Origin: Olsenella intestinalis
GTDB taxonomy: Bacteria; Actinomycetota; Coriobacteriia; Coriobacteriales; Atopobiaceae
Assembly (NCBI RefSeq): GCF_023276655.1
Contig: NZ_JALGRK010000001.1
Location: 1,197,501 to 1,261,500 of the forward strand
Direction: 5' to 3'
Length of the DNA: 64,000 nt
In this document: positions 32,701 through 39,937 of the stretch, in pieces
Numbering within the stretch: the stretch's first letter is position 1
Layout of the letters: every line of letters begins with the position of its first letter
Notes under the pieces: model-generated
Told to the model about the DNA's origin: nothing
Databases searched by the model: none
What the model saw: the letters and a program-made list of their open reading frames with translations, nothing else
Made by a program: the position numbers and the translations under genes

Positions 32701-33490
32701 CGAGAAGGTCACGGTCGCGGCCTGCGACTACCTCTACCCGGCGCATCGCTTCACGGGCTGGAACACGGCCGCCGACGGGTCGGGCAGGCTCTTCTCGCCC
32801 GGCGACGAGTTCACGCTCTCGCTCGGGGGCGACACGCTGTACGCGCAGTGGGAGCCGACCGACCCCGGCACGATCACGCAGCAGCTCAGGCCCGAGAACT
32901 GGGGAAGCGCACGGCTGGGCGTCGATGACGCGACGCTGGCGCGCTCGGTCGAGCTCACGGAGGATGAGCGCGTGCTGATTGCCGCGGGCGTGGACGGCGT
33001 CGTGTGGGTCAAGGTCGCCGAGGTGGGCTCGACCGTCGCGGGCGACGTGCGCGCGAGGCTCGACGCTGCGGTCGGCCCGGACGTGGGCCCGGCGGCGTAC
33101 CTCGACGTGACGGTCTGGCTGCGCGTGGGGGACGCCGAGCCGCGCCAGGTCAGCGATCTGCTCGAGCCGGTGGTGGTCGCGCTCGACCTGCCCGACGGCT
33201 TCGCCGCGGGCCCCTATGCGGTGGCGCGCGACCACGGTGGCTCGGCTGCCCTGGTCGACCACGAGGTCGCGGGCGCGACGCTGTCCTTCTCGTCCGACCG
33301 CTTCTCCACCTACGAGATCGCGGCGGCCAAGGCGGCCCCAGCCGCGACGCCGGCCGACGTGGTGCAGCTTGCGGCCACGGGAGACCCCGCTGCGCTCGCG
33401 CTCGTTGCGATGGCCGTGGCCGCGGGCGTCTCGCTTGTGGTGCTGGGTGTGGCTGCGCGCCGCGCGCGCCGTCGGATGCGCCGCGGCTAG
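26765..33490 (+). CDS. Giant sortase-type surface protein with InlB and MBG repeats
   Basis: 2241 residues. The signal peptide ends around ARA-VAV (about 35) and is followed by an Ala/Asp/Pro-rich disordered linker with the near-copy DEKS of the 12-bp word. Listeria-Bacteroides (InlB B, PF09479-like) repeats occupy about 255-1180; typical pieces are VTFDTGEGSPIDPVTV and FAGWYRDEEF. MBG/MBG_2-type repeats follow at about 1180-1870 (ITYGDAAANDGVSYAG, LTYNGAEQSF, ANYDVTIASGALTVT and variants), then two more InlB-like units (YDANG...GWNT..DGSG). The end QLAATGD plus a hydrophobic helix and RRARRRMRRG (about 2202-2241) is a LAxTG sorting signal. Probably a wall-anchored adhesin stalk. Exact 12-bp words at 31733 and 31949. 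Confidence 0.85.
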   Translation: MRHPRTDRKQRGARLAAAIMLSVALATQGMPARAVAVAAPSSGDEAPSAASGLDEKSAQSLSEQASGSESAPLATDSSDGAALTDDVARPDAALDAATPDAAAPDAAPADPASSDAPALDLVMSASNGVIVELHAPEGAFPAGTVASVRSADRDAFLDAARNVVDGDPVDARAVDISFISDGYEVEPAAGTSVSVSLRPLWAPDGQSFSAVHVRDDGSAEVVAGADPSRADFAATDFSVYGIVGDVTRPDVFQRASVTFTSNHVLLSTQVVREGDTIEAPDPTPPEDGKVLAAWKVGDTDITPYLNRTLAAADVAALAALGSAVAGADNLSALTATADFGVGWRAYLHKAPHGEENSGLVADSVKSSAGGECDLSRSSFAPEGGFKLVGWDAYDGDRYIATYGADAKITLSADAHLFPVLAQGQWVRLDMSGAPSLSNVFAPLVDGTDNRWTLSYEDLPTEAASAAGFRQGYVFDGWYLTRTGDDPETWEYSDPITADDPERTIDDPTAVVYAKWVPDQATYSIVHWIEGPEGGPGEGTYAYYSTESRVGPVGSEIALEPYEIAEYHIAGEGELGPGPAANATVVTVTPDGIATKNVYHNRNRYRPSYYKQNASTPIDVGNDPKYEGYVKWGEDPEVWDAQGRVREYLMQCHNSAGTRYCVFESSVSTVSLSDNLSWTSSYPQYPSMALPDKTSMNMHVYLWVYASSIRETFYYEVIDGDEEPSGEEGEVIQVTFDGVTRTLRSDPAKTRDRQTSYAWRDHQIRVEPSEEYFSTEGFSKWAWSCGNNSNAKITEAFPKTQRNPQKAYNDNGVYRLDYYYTRNSYTLSFANVEAVDWASMGLVEPTSRTVSFGMPLTSFDPGLTGSATRTIGGRTYRFAGWFLDTDAANNPEKEESQVRRIDFSSDTMQKDTVAYAGWVPVKRTVTFDTGEGSPIDPVTVDSGDRLERPVDPTRSEEIGGETVDYTFAGWYRDEEFLVPWDFEVDRVTADTTLHAKWISGKVCTITYHDADGTSRRSPNTFFSGARVNLDAPKLQATTVGGEPVSFLGWSAGQDPTTSLGDPASLVGGTITLSSDADVYAAYGDAPAPAGPQVTLESNYPSSTGLAPVAYAGADLRAETDNGQVSLPERTATGIEVPRGWRFRGWCETADGSGRVWSPSDRVGVAGETELYAAWEPIELTVPTVPSATYAGTGREPAFAVTDDDGRALTQGVDYTLSWDNNVNVTSASSKATVTVTPTAAGSVCAARPVSANFDVTPAPLTVTAKPKTITYGDAAANDGVSYAGLVDADRDGDEPKAGVVEGTAAYAYTTAASGAGTAYAAGSDAGTYYITPSHLTAANYDVTIASGALTVTPKTVTLSWAEDLTYNGAEQSFGGATPGGLVGSDSVTVASYTGTTSATHAGAYTATAATLGGARAANYVLPADASHEWHILQATNAATVSIEGWTYGEAAKAPVTTADFGAETATYAYFTDEACETPATQLSPSGAPTQAGDYWVRATIAETADYAGATAKAAFAISRRPLTATARPASVTYGEAAANDGVDFAGFAPGEGESALGGLSVSYAYNERADGSGAAYAPGSAAGTYQIIPAGATVAGNYGLSYVAGPLSVGRRALTVGARPVTVTYGEVPEGAGVTFENLAPADVADPSAAEPEPAAGALLGTLTYAFGKVEGADLVPYQVGWDVGAYAVRPGGLSSPNYDVTFVDAALTVTRRVAELSWATPDSFVYDGAEKSYAAAALANALAGDDVSVGTYEGRLAATDVGAYDLTATALAGERAANYELPAVGAPELSHTWRVTQAPNEWVVAPAIEGWVAGQAPSVPVGEARFGAVAFEYRRVGAGEDAWSPDAPGEAGSWEMRARVDETDNWEGIEGVVAFEVVPDTLTFDPNGSRVTGGTAAVEGRTGEGVIVPEGGFSWEKHEFVGWNTKPDGSGAAYAAGDTYTLTEEDDVLFAQWFPPGELAYDANGAPLGSVETQLGREGEKVTVAACDYLYPAHRFTGWNTAADGSGRLFSPGDEFTLSLGGDTLYAQWEPTDPGTITQQLRPENWGSARLGVDDATLARSVELTEDERVLIAAGVDGVVWVKVAEVGSTVAGDVRARLDAAVGPDVGPAAYLDVTVWLRVGDAEPRQVSDLLEPVVVALDLPDGFAAGPYAVARDHGGSAALVDHEVAGATLSFSSDRFSTYEIAAAKAAPAATPADVVQLAATGDPAALALVAMAVAAGVSLVVLGVAARRARRRMRRG

Positions 33491-33493
33491 CGG

Positions 33494-33509
33494 GGCGGAC
33501 CTCCTGCAA
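33494..33509 (+). repeat. 16-bp direct repeat, right copy
   Basis: GGCGGACCTCCTGCAA, identical to 22462-22477, 3 bases after the stop of the giant surface-protein gene. Confidence 0.6.
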
Positions 33510-33678
33510 ATCCACGACCCCTCTCGCGACACTGCGCGACAAGGCTCACCTTGTGCGCTCTTCCCTTTGTCTGTGGGCTGCCCGTCGTCGTTAGTGCTAG
33601 AGTCTGCGCTAACGCTCTGATTCAGCCATTGATATGTCGCAGCCTGCATGGGCTGCCTATTCTGACGAGGGTGACGTC

Positions 33679-35637
33679 ATGGAGAGACGAGTTGTTGCGC
33701 GCGGCGCGGTGTGCGCCGCTGCGATCTTGGCCGCGCTGACCTTTGCCGCCCCGTCGCTTGCGCTCGCAAGCGATGGCATGGCCCCGACCGACGACAAGGC
33801 CCTGGGCGTCGTCGTCCCGCTCGGCGATGCCGAGGCGGATGCCGAGCCCGGCGTCTCGCTGCCCGCCTCCTCCGACAAGGCCGACGCCCCGTCCGGCGCG
33901 CCCGCGACGGGCGACCTGCCCGCGGACGGCCATGGCGGCGACTCGCCGCAGGCCGCAGACGCGCCGACCGCCTCCGGTGCGGGGGAGGAGCCTACGTCCC
34001 AGTCTCCCGCTACGCCCGCGGACGGCGAGAAGAGCCTCCCACAGGAGCTCGCGGCCGCCTCCGGGACCACGGGCGCCGCGCCCGCGGCCGAGCCGGCCGG
34101 TCAGGACGCCGCTCCCGCGCAGCCTGCTGCCTCGTCTGCCAAGCCGGCGGACGCCCCGAAGCCGGCGGACGCCCCGAAGCCCGTCGCGGCCCCCGCCTCC
34201 AAGGCCGAGGTCGCCGAGGCCGCCACGGTCACCTACTCCAACATGTACCGCCTCTACAACCCGTGGACCGGCGAGCACTTCTACACGGCCTCGCTCTTCG
34301 AGGCGAAGTCCGTCGCCGAGGCCGGCTGGCAGTGGGAGTCCGTGGGCTGGGTCGCGCCCGACGCGGGCGACCCGGTCTACCGCCTCTACAACCCCTATGC
34401 GGGAGACCACCACTACACGCTCTCGACCGTCGAGCGCGACCACCTCGTGTCGGTCGGCTGGCGCTACGAGGGCATCGGCTGGTACTCCGATGCCACGTCC
34501 GCCTCGCTGGCGGTGCTTCGCCAGTACAACCCCTACGCTACGTCGGGCACGCACAACTTCACGACCAGCACGATGGAGGACGGCCACCTCGCGTCCCTCG
34601 GCTGGCGCCGCGAGGGCGAGGCGTGGCGTGCCTCCAAGCACGACAGGATCAAGATTGACGGGTTCTGGCTCGTAACGAATGCCTGGGGCTCGCTTGAGCG
34701 CTACTGGGTCGGCGCCGACGCTCTTCTCGCCCGCAACCGTCTGGTCGAGCCCTCCGAGGGCTCCGGCTGGAGGGCCTATGCGACCGGCTCGGGCGCGGTC
34801 GTGCGCGGCGCGCGTGACCGCGGCGACGGCTGGGCCTGGTACGCCGACCAGGACGGCCGCCTCGCTACCGGCAACGGCTGGGTCGTCACGGGCGCCTACG
34901 ACGGCGGCAACCTGAGGCGCTACTGGTTCCACGACCAGGGCGGCTATGCGCTGGCGCGCGTCGGCTGGTTCGACCAGGACGGCGCCACCTACTACGCCGA
35001 CCCCGCGCGCGGCTACGTCTCGTGCAACGAGTGCATCTGGCGCTCGTCGGGCTGGTACTGGGCCGACGGCGACGGCAAGACCTCGCGCATCGACTCGGGC
35101 AAGATCGGCTGGCAGAACCCCGCGGGCTTCTACCAGGTCAGCGCCTACAACGTGCGGCTTCCCTCGTACGCCAACGGCTACTTCACCTACGTGACGCCCT
35201 CGCGCATCCGCCCCGACGCCTCGCGCGAGGCCTGTGTCGAGGCCTTCATCCAGCGCGCGACCGAGTACCTCGGCACGCCCTACCGCTGGAACTACGCCAT
35301 GGCGCCGGGCGACGGCGTCGACTGCGTCGGCCTCGTCATGCAGTGCTGCTACGCCGTCGGGATGGACCTCGGCGAGTTCAACCCCTTCGACCACATGGCC
35401 ACCGGCGACGACGGCTGGCACAGCCACGACGCCAACAACCTCTGGGACTACGGCAGCGCCATGCACGTGGGGCTTGGCGACCGCCGCCGCGGCGACCTCA
35501 TCTCCTGGGTCGGCCACGTCGCGATCTACCTCGGCGACGACACCATCATCGAGGCCGCCGGCCCCGGCACCTCCGTCTGGGTCGCCAACATGTGGGACAA
35601 CGGCGAGCCCCGCGGCGTCATCCGCCTCTTCCAGTAG
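33679..35637 (+). CDS. Secreted NlpC/P60-type wall hydrolase with DUF5648 and glucan-binding-like repeats
   Basis: 652 residues from ATG 33679 (GAGGGTGA just upstream; the longer frame from 33634 would spoil the signal peptide). The signal peptide ends near ALAS (about 31). A disordered Ala/Pro linker contains the near-copy GEKS of the 12-bp word. Three DUF5648 repeats (about 188-320) follow: YRLYNP.TGEHFYT, YRLYNPYAGDHHYT and RQYNPYATSGTHNFTT. Next is a Trp/Tyr-rich glucan-binding-like section (about 325-500). The C-terminal NlpC/P60 domain has catalytic Cys549 in GVDCVGLVMQ and His613 in GHVAIYLG. Predicted to cut peptidoglycan peptides outside the cell. Paralogous to the gene at 36724. Confidence 0.85.
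   Translation: MERRVVARGAVCAAAILAALTFAAPSLALASDGMAPTDDKALGVVVPLGDAEADAEPGVSLPASSDKADAPSGAPATGDLPADGHGGDSPQAADAPTASGAGEEPTSQSPATPADGEKSLPQELAAASGTTGAAPAAEPAGQDAAPAQPAASSAKPADAPKPADAPKPVAAPASKAEVAEAATVTYSNMYRLYNPWTGEHFYTASLFEAKSVAEAGWQWESVGWVAPDAGDPVYRLYNPYAGDHHYTLSTVERDHLVSVGWRYEGIGWYSDATSASLAVLRQYNPYATSGTHNFTTSTMEDGHLASLGWRREGEAWRASKHDRIKIDGFWLVTNAWGSLERYWVGADALLARNRLVEPSEGSGWRAYATGSGAVVRGARDRGDGWAWYADQDGRLATGNGWVVTGAYDGGNLRRYWFHDQGGYALARVGWFDQDGATYYADPARGYVSCNECIWRSSGWYWADGDGKTSRIDSGKIGWQNPAGFYQVSAYNVRLPSYANGYFTYVTPSRIRPDASREACVEAFIQRATEYLGTPYRWNYAMAPGDGVDCVGLVMQCCYAVGMDLGEFNPFDHMATGDDGWHSHDANNLWDYGSAMHVGLGDRRRGDLISWVGHVAIYLGDDTIIEAAGPGTSVWVANMWDNGEPRGVIRLFQ
34140..34184 (+). repeat. 18-bp tandem repeat coding for Lys-Pro-Ala-Asp-Ala-Pro
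   Basis: CCGAAGCCGGCGGACGCC-type units are repeated about two and a half times in the linker before the DUF5648 repeats; a slippage-prone site that can change linker length. Confidence 0.7.
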
Positions 35638-35727
35638 GCGCGGCGCCCTCGGGCGGCACCCGCCCCCTGCGCTAGACTTGTGGGACAAACGTCCCGGCGC
35701 CTTGCGCCGCATCGAAAGGCAGGCCTC

Positions 35728-36615
35728 ATGTCCGAGAAGAGCACAGCACGTCGCGCCACCATCGCCTTGACCGCGACGCTCGTCCTGCTTGCGGGCGGCG
35801 TAGCCGCCTTCGTCCTGCTGAGCCAGCCGGGAGGCCTGCTCGCCCCGGCGCGCTCGCAGTCCACCAGCTCCGATACCGCGTCCCAGTCCGCCTCCTCCGG
35901 CAGCGCCGCGACTTCGACCTCCGCCGCCCCCGCGACCACGGCCACGACCACGGCCGACCCCCTCGGCAACGGCCGCCTCGCCAAGATGATCGCCGCGGGC
36001 GACATCAGGTCCATCCGCCTCATCGGCGACTCGATCACGGCCGGCTGGCTCTGCGACGGCTTCGGCGAGTACCCCGACACCGACGTCGTCATCTACTCCG
36101 GCCCTCAGGGCACCTACAACGAGACGTCCCCGCAGGTCGCCTGCTGGGCCAACGACTTCCGTACGTGGGCGTCCGCCCACGGCGTGACCAGCTTCGTCAA
36201 CGCCGGCATCCCGGGCTTCCGCATGGAGTACCTCGCGCAGGCCCCCGACGCCTGGCTCGCCGACGGCGCCGACCTCACCATCGTCATGCTGGGCACCAAC
36301 GACGCCTGCCACTGCTCCGTCGACGAGTTCCGCGCCTTCGCGGCAACCGGCATCGCCGCGGCCGCCGAGAAGAGCAAGGAGCTCGTGGTCGTCTGCCCGC
36401 CTGACAACGCGCGCACCGACGCCTCGCCGCTCTACGGGATGGACCAGATCGCCTCGGCGCTCGAGGCCGTCTGCGCGGAGCAGGGCCGCACCTGTGTCTC
36501 CCAGCTCGACACGCTCACGGTCGGTACCGCCGACTTCAACGAGGACAACGTGCACCCCACGTCGGCCGGCTCCCACAAGCTCTGGCAGGCGCTCAAGTCC
36601 AAGCTCGAGCTCTAG
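35728..36615 (+). CDS. Membrane-anchored SGNH/GDSL hydrolase
   Basis: 295 residues from ATG 35728 (AAAGG about 9 bases upstream). One N-terminal membrane helix (about 12-35) and a Ser/Thr/Ala linker precede an SGNH domain. Block I is LIGDSITAGW with Ser101 as nucleophile, Gly in NAGIPGFR, block III is MLGTNDACH (about 187-195) with the Asn, and block V is DNVHPTSAG (about 272) with Asp and His. It is an extracytoplasmic esterase or acyl-hydrolase, plausibly acting on O-acetyl groups of wall polymers, given the two wall hydrolases on either side. Codons 2-5 are a near-copy and codons 213-216 an exact copy of the dispersed word. Confidence 0.85.
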   Translation: MSEKSTARRATIALTATLVLLAGGVAAFVLLSQPGGLLAPARSQSTSSDTASQSASSGSAATSTSAAPATTATTTADPLGNGRLAKMIAAGDIRSIRLIGDSITAGWLCDGFGEYPDTDVVIYSGPQGTYNETSPQVACWANDFRTWASAHGVTSFVNAGIPGFRMEYLAQAPDAWLADGADLTIVMLGTNDACHCSVDEFRAFAATGIAAAAEKSKELVVVCPPDNARTDASPLYGMDQIASALEAVCAEQGRTCVSQLDTLTVGTADFNEDNVHPTSAGSHKLWQALKSKLEL

Positions 36616-36723
36616 CCGCGTCTGCCGAAAGGGCGCCCCATCGGCCGCGCGGGTGCTGTATCCTCGCACTTTCAAGCGCTATGCGCTCGTCTTTGCGCCA
36701 TCCCGCAACCGATTGGTCGGCCC

Positions 36724-38460
36724 ATGACATCTCGCCTCCCCGCACGCACGCTGCTCCGCGCGGCCCCGCTCGCAATCGCCCTCGCGCTCGCCGCGCCGCA
36801 CGCGGCCCTCGCCCTCGACTTCGCCTCCGCGCCCGCCGACACCCCGGCGTGCGCTCCCACGCCTGCGCCGGCCGGCCTGACGGAGCCCGACGCGTCCGCG
36901 ACCCCCGTCGATGCAGCGTCCCCGCGAGACGCCGCCGACCCCGACGCGCCAGCGAAGGACGCCGCGCTGCCCGTCGACTACACCGCCGACCCCATCGTCG
37001 ACCACACCGCTGACCCCACCGCCAAGCCCAGTCCCGCGTCCCCGGACGAGGGCGCCGCCGAGAAGAGCGCATCCCTGCCTGCGAACCCGGGCGGGGCTCC
37101 CACCGGCACCGAGCCCGCGCAGCCCACGCCCGCCGCCAAGGTCACGCCCGCACCGCAGTCCGCTTCCGCCACTCAGCCCGCACCCGCCGCCAAGGCGGAG
37201 GTCGCCGAGGCGGCGCAGCCCACCTACTCCAACATGTACCGCCTCTACAACCCGTGGTCCGGCGAGCACTTCTACACGGCCTCGCTCTTCGAGGCGAAGT
37301 CTGTCGCCGAGGCCGGCTGGCAGTGGGAGTCCGTCGGCTGGGTCGCGCCCGACGCGGGCGACCCGGTCTATCGCCTCTACAATCCCTACGGCGGCGACCA
37401 TCACTACACGCTCTCGACCGTCGAGCGCGACCACCTCGTGGCGGTCGGCTGGCGCTACGAGGGAATCGGTTGGTACTCCGATGCTACGTCCGCCTCGCTG
37501 GCGGTGCTTCGCCAGTACAACCCTTACGCTACGTCGGGCACGCACAACTTCACGACCAGCACCGCCGAGGACGCCGTCCTGCGCGCCGCCGGCTGGCGTG
37601 GCGAGGGCGAGGCCTGGCGCGCCTCCTCCCACGCCCAGCTCAGGATTGACGGGTTCTGGCTCGTAACCAGCTCCTGGGGCACGCTCGAGCGCTACTGGGT
37701 CGGCTCCGACGCCGCCCTCGCGCGCAACCGCGTCGTCGAGGCGTCCGAGGGCTCCGGCTACTATGCGTACGCCACCGGCACGGGCGCCGTGGTGCGCGGC
37801 GCGGTTGACCGCGGCGACGGCTGGGCCTGGCTCGCCAACGGCGACGGCCGGCTGGCCGCGGGCGACGGCTGGCTTATCACCGACGCCTTCGGCCGGGGCA
37901 CGCAGCGTTACTACCTCGGCACCCACGGCGGCTGGTCGCTTGCCCGCGTGGGCGAGTTCGTCGTCGACGGCCTGCGCTACTTCGGTCGCGGTGAGTACGG
38001 ATTCGAGCTGAGAAACGACGCCGTCTGGCTTGGCTCGTGGCTGTGGGCCAACAATGACGGTGTGCTCAGCGCCGCATCCGGGATTCTCTCGACCCTGCTC
38101 GACGCCGCCCACTGGACGCCCGCCACGCCGGCCGGCTGGTGCGCCGCCTGGGTCGAGAACGTGGTCGCCAATGCCGGCCTCGGCGACTTCATGGGCAACG
38201 CCTGCGACCTCTACGACTGGTACTGCGCGAGCGGCAGCCTCTCCGACATCCGCCCCGGCATGATCGTGGCCGTTTCGAGCCACCCGCACACCGAGGCAGG
38301 GTCCATCTACGGCCACGTGGGCATCTACGTCGGAAACGGCTCGATCCGCGACTCCGTGTACGGATATGTCCGAGAGATGAGACTGTCCGAGTGGGTGGCC
38401 TACTACGGGGCCAGCGTCCAGCCGCGCTGGGGCTGGCTCGGAGGCGTCGTCGCCTGCTAG
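36724..38460 (+). CDS. Secreted CHAP/NlpC-type wall hydrolase, paralogue of the 33679 gene
   Basis: 578 residues. Signal peptide (cleavage near ALA-LDF, about 31) and a Pro/Ala/Asp linker with an exact 12-bp word (AEKS, 37057-37068) come first. Three DUF5648 repeats (about 165-300) are nearly identical at DNA level to those of the gene at 33679. A glucan-binding-like part (about 305-455) follows. The C-terminal hydrolase domain differs from the paralogue: Cys473 in GWCAAWV and His531 in YGHVGIYVG fit a CHAP-like amidase/endopeptidase. The shared front with different catalytic ends indicates domain swapping after duplication. Extracellular, wall-binding. Confidence 0.8.
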   Translation: MTSRLPARTLLRAAPLAIALALAAPHAALALDFASAPADTPACAPTPAPAGLTEPDASATPVDAASPRDAADPDAPAKDAALPVDYTADPIVDHTADPTAKPSPASPDEGAAEKSASLPANPGGAPTGTEPAQPTPAAKVTPAPQSASATQPAPAAKAEVAEAAQPTYSNMYRLYNPWSGEHFYTASLFEAKSVAEAGWQWESVGWVAPDAGDPVYRLYNPYGGDHHYTLSTVERDHLVAVGWRYEGIGWYSDATSASLAVLRQYNPYATSGTHNFTTSTAEDAVLRAAGWRGEGEAWRASSHAQLRIDGFWLVTSSWGTLERYWVGSDAALARNRVVEASEGSGYYAYATGTGAVVRGAVDRGDGWAWLANGDGRLAAGDGWLITDAFGRGTQRYYLGTHGGWSLARVGEFVVDGLRYFGRGEYGFELRNDAVWLGSWLWANNDGVLSAASGILSTLLDAAHWTPATPAGWCAAWVENVVANAGLGDFMGNACDLYDWYCASGSLSDIRPGMIVAVSSHPHTEAGSIYGHVGIYVGNGSIRDSVYGYVREMRLSEWVAYYGASVQPRWGWLGGVVAC

Positions 38461-38490
38461 GCGCGAGGCATCGTGGGGTCCGATGCGTAG

Positions 38491-38502
38491 GCTCTTCTCG
38501 GC
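38491..38502 (-). repeat. Intergenic exact copy of the dispersed word
   Basis: GCTCTTCTCGGC between the convergent stops at 38460 and 38526. With its left flank it forms GCGTAGGCTCTTCTCGGC (38485-38502), identical to 6513-6530. No clear T tract follows. Confidence 0.9.
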
Positions 38503-38525
38503 GGGCAGGCCGGCGGCCGGCGTGT

Positions 38526-39632
38526 TCAGCCGAGGATGGCGATGAGGGTCGCGCGTCTCTCGGACGCCTTGGGGTTGGCCAGGTTCCTGCGCAGGTTGGC
38601 GACGCGCGAGGGCGGAAGGCGGTCGGCGGCCTTGTCGACCAGCAGCGCCAGGATGCGCTCGAGGCTCTCGACCGAGGCGAGGTTCTCGTGCGTCACGTGG
38701 ATGACCTGGTAGCCGTGCTGCGCGCAGTCCTGGTCGCGGAGACGGTCGGTGTTGAAGGCTTGCTTGTCGGAATGGAAGACGAAGCCGTCGACCTCGACCG
38801 CGATGCCGAGGCTGGAGAGCGGCCACTGGAGGTCGGGCGTGATCCTGCTGTTGTGCGTGAACGGGAAGTCGGCTGACGGGGCGCCCTCTTCTGGGCTCGC
38901 CTCCACGAGCGGCTTGTTGACCAAGGGCTTTGGGAAGGACGCGCCGCCCAGGCGGGGTTGGAGGGCGAGGGCGTAGTAGAACGCGCACTCGAGAGGGGAG
39001 GCGAGGCCGTCGGTGAGGTGCGCCGCGGCCTCCCGTGCCAGCGCGATGCCCCGCACACGGTCACGGAGGTGCAGGTAAGACCTGATTTCCTCTGCTGATG
39101 AAGCGGGTGCGATCTTGTAGGTTACGTCGGCGCCGTGCGGCCTGAGCGGGTCGCGCGAGTAGCTGCCGCAGAGCTCGCTGCCGAGCGATATGAGACGTAG
39201 GACGGCCGAGGTGTGGTCGACGCTGCCGGTGCCCTGGAGCCGCGAGAGCGTCTCGGCCGCGTTGAGGAACGCCTGGGCGGGGGAGTCTGCGAAGATCCGC
39301 AGGTCGCTTGGAAGTCCTGCGGACCTCAGGACGCCCGCCGGGACCGCGAGCCTGCTGGAAGAGCCAGGCACCGAGGCCTTGCCGTAGTGGGGCCGGACTA
39401 GTCTCGACCTTCGGCGCTCGGCCTTGTCCGCATAGGTCAGGTCAAGCGGTCGTCGCTCCGAAATGTCCGCGAAAGCCTTGGGCGCGACGACCGACAAGCG
39501 CTCCGCAGGGGGCAGCTGCCTCGTGCCCGTTCCCGCCTGTGCGCTGGGAGCTGGCTGGAGGCGCGCGGTTCCGCCGGTGCGGGATTCGCGAATGAGCGCG
39601 AGGGCTCGTGGCCCTGTTACGTAGATGTCCAT
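38526..39632 (-). CDS. DUF559-like (PD-(D/E)XK nuclease-fold) protein
   Basis: 368 residues; ATG at 39632 chosen because GAAGAGGA stands about 11 bases upstream, over the in-frame start 17 codons earlier. The N-terminal 200 residues, starting MDIYVTGPRALALIRES, are not recognised and may be a substrate or partner domain of the AbiEi-like kind. The C-terminal part has RITPDLQWP (about 262), AVEVDGFVFHSD (about 277-288), RLRDQDCAQHGYQVIHVT. This is the D...ExD...H...R-D pattern of DUF559/Vsr-like endonuclease folds. It could cut or bind DNA. It lies beside the inverted repeat array (310 bases from its start). No partner toxin or methylase is visible. Confidence 0.6.
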   Translation of the reverse strand: MDIYVTGPRALALIRESRTGGTARLQPAPSAQAGTGTRQLPPAERLSVVAPKAFADISERRPLDLTYADKAERRRSRLVRPHYGKASVPGSSSRLAVPAGVLRSAGLPSDLRIFADSPAQAFLNAAETLSRLQGTGSVDHTSAVLRLISLGSELCGSYSRDPLRPHGADVTYKIAPASSAEEIRSYLHLRDRVRGIALAREAAAHLTDGLASPLECAFYYALALQPRLGGASFPKPLVNKPLVEASPEEGAPSADFPFTHNSRITPDLQWPLSSLGIAVEVDGFVFHSDKQAFNTDRLRDQDCAQHGYQVIHVTHENLASVESLERILALLVDKAADRLPPSRVANLRRNLANPKASERRATLIAILG

Positions 39633-39937
39633 GCGAACGTTATCCTCTTCCGACCTTGTCCCTGGCTGGCCTGCAGCTTGCACCTGACTGAACCATTTAT
39701 CTTTAGGAGCAGGTAGATGGGGTTGTGGTGGATGTGCTGAGCCGTGGTCCCAACTAGGGCTTCACGGAAGATGCACAACACGCGGATGTTTCAGCAGGTT
39801 AGAAATCGGGCTCGGCGATCATTGGGCCCTTGGGTTGCGCGGCTCCTCAATTACCTTCTAAATAAGATCAAAAACCGAACGAACCGGTTCATTGGCGCTC
39901 GCCGGGATTGGCGGTCGCGGAATACATCAGTCATGCA
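39633..39937. other. Intergenic stretch before the repeat array
   Basis: No gene supported. It includes AT-richer patches (39690-39705, 39855-39885) that may hold the promoter of the minus-strand DUF559-like gene; no confident boxes. Confidence 0.5.
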
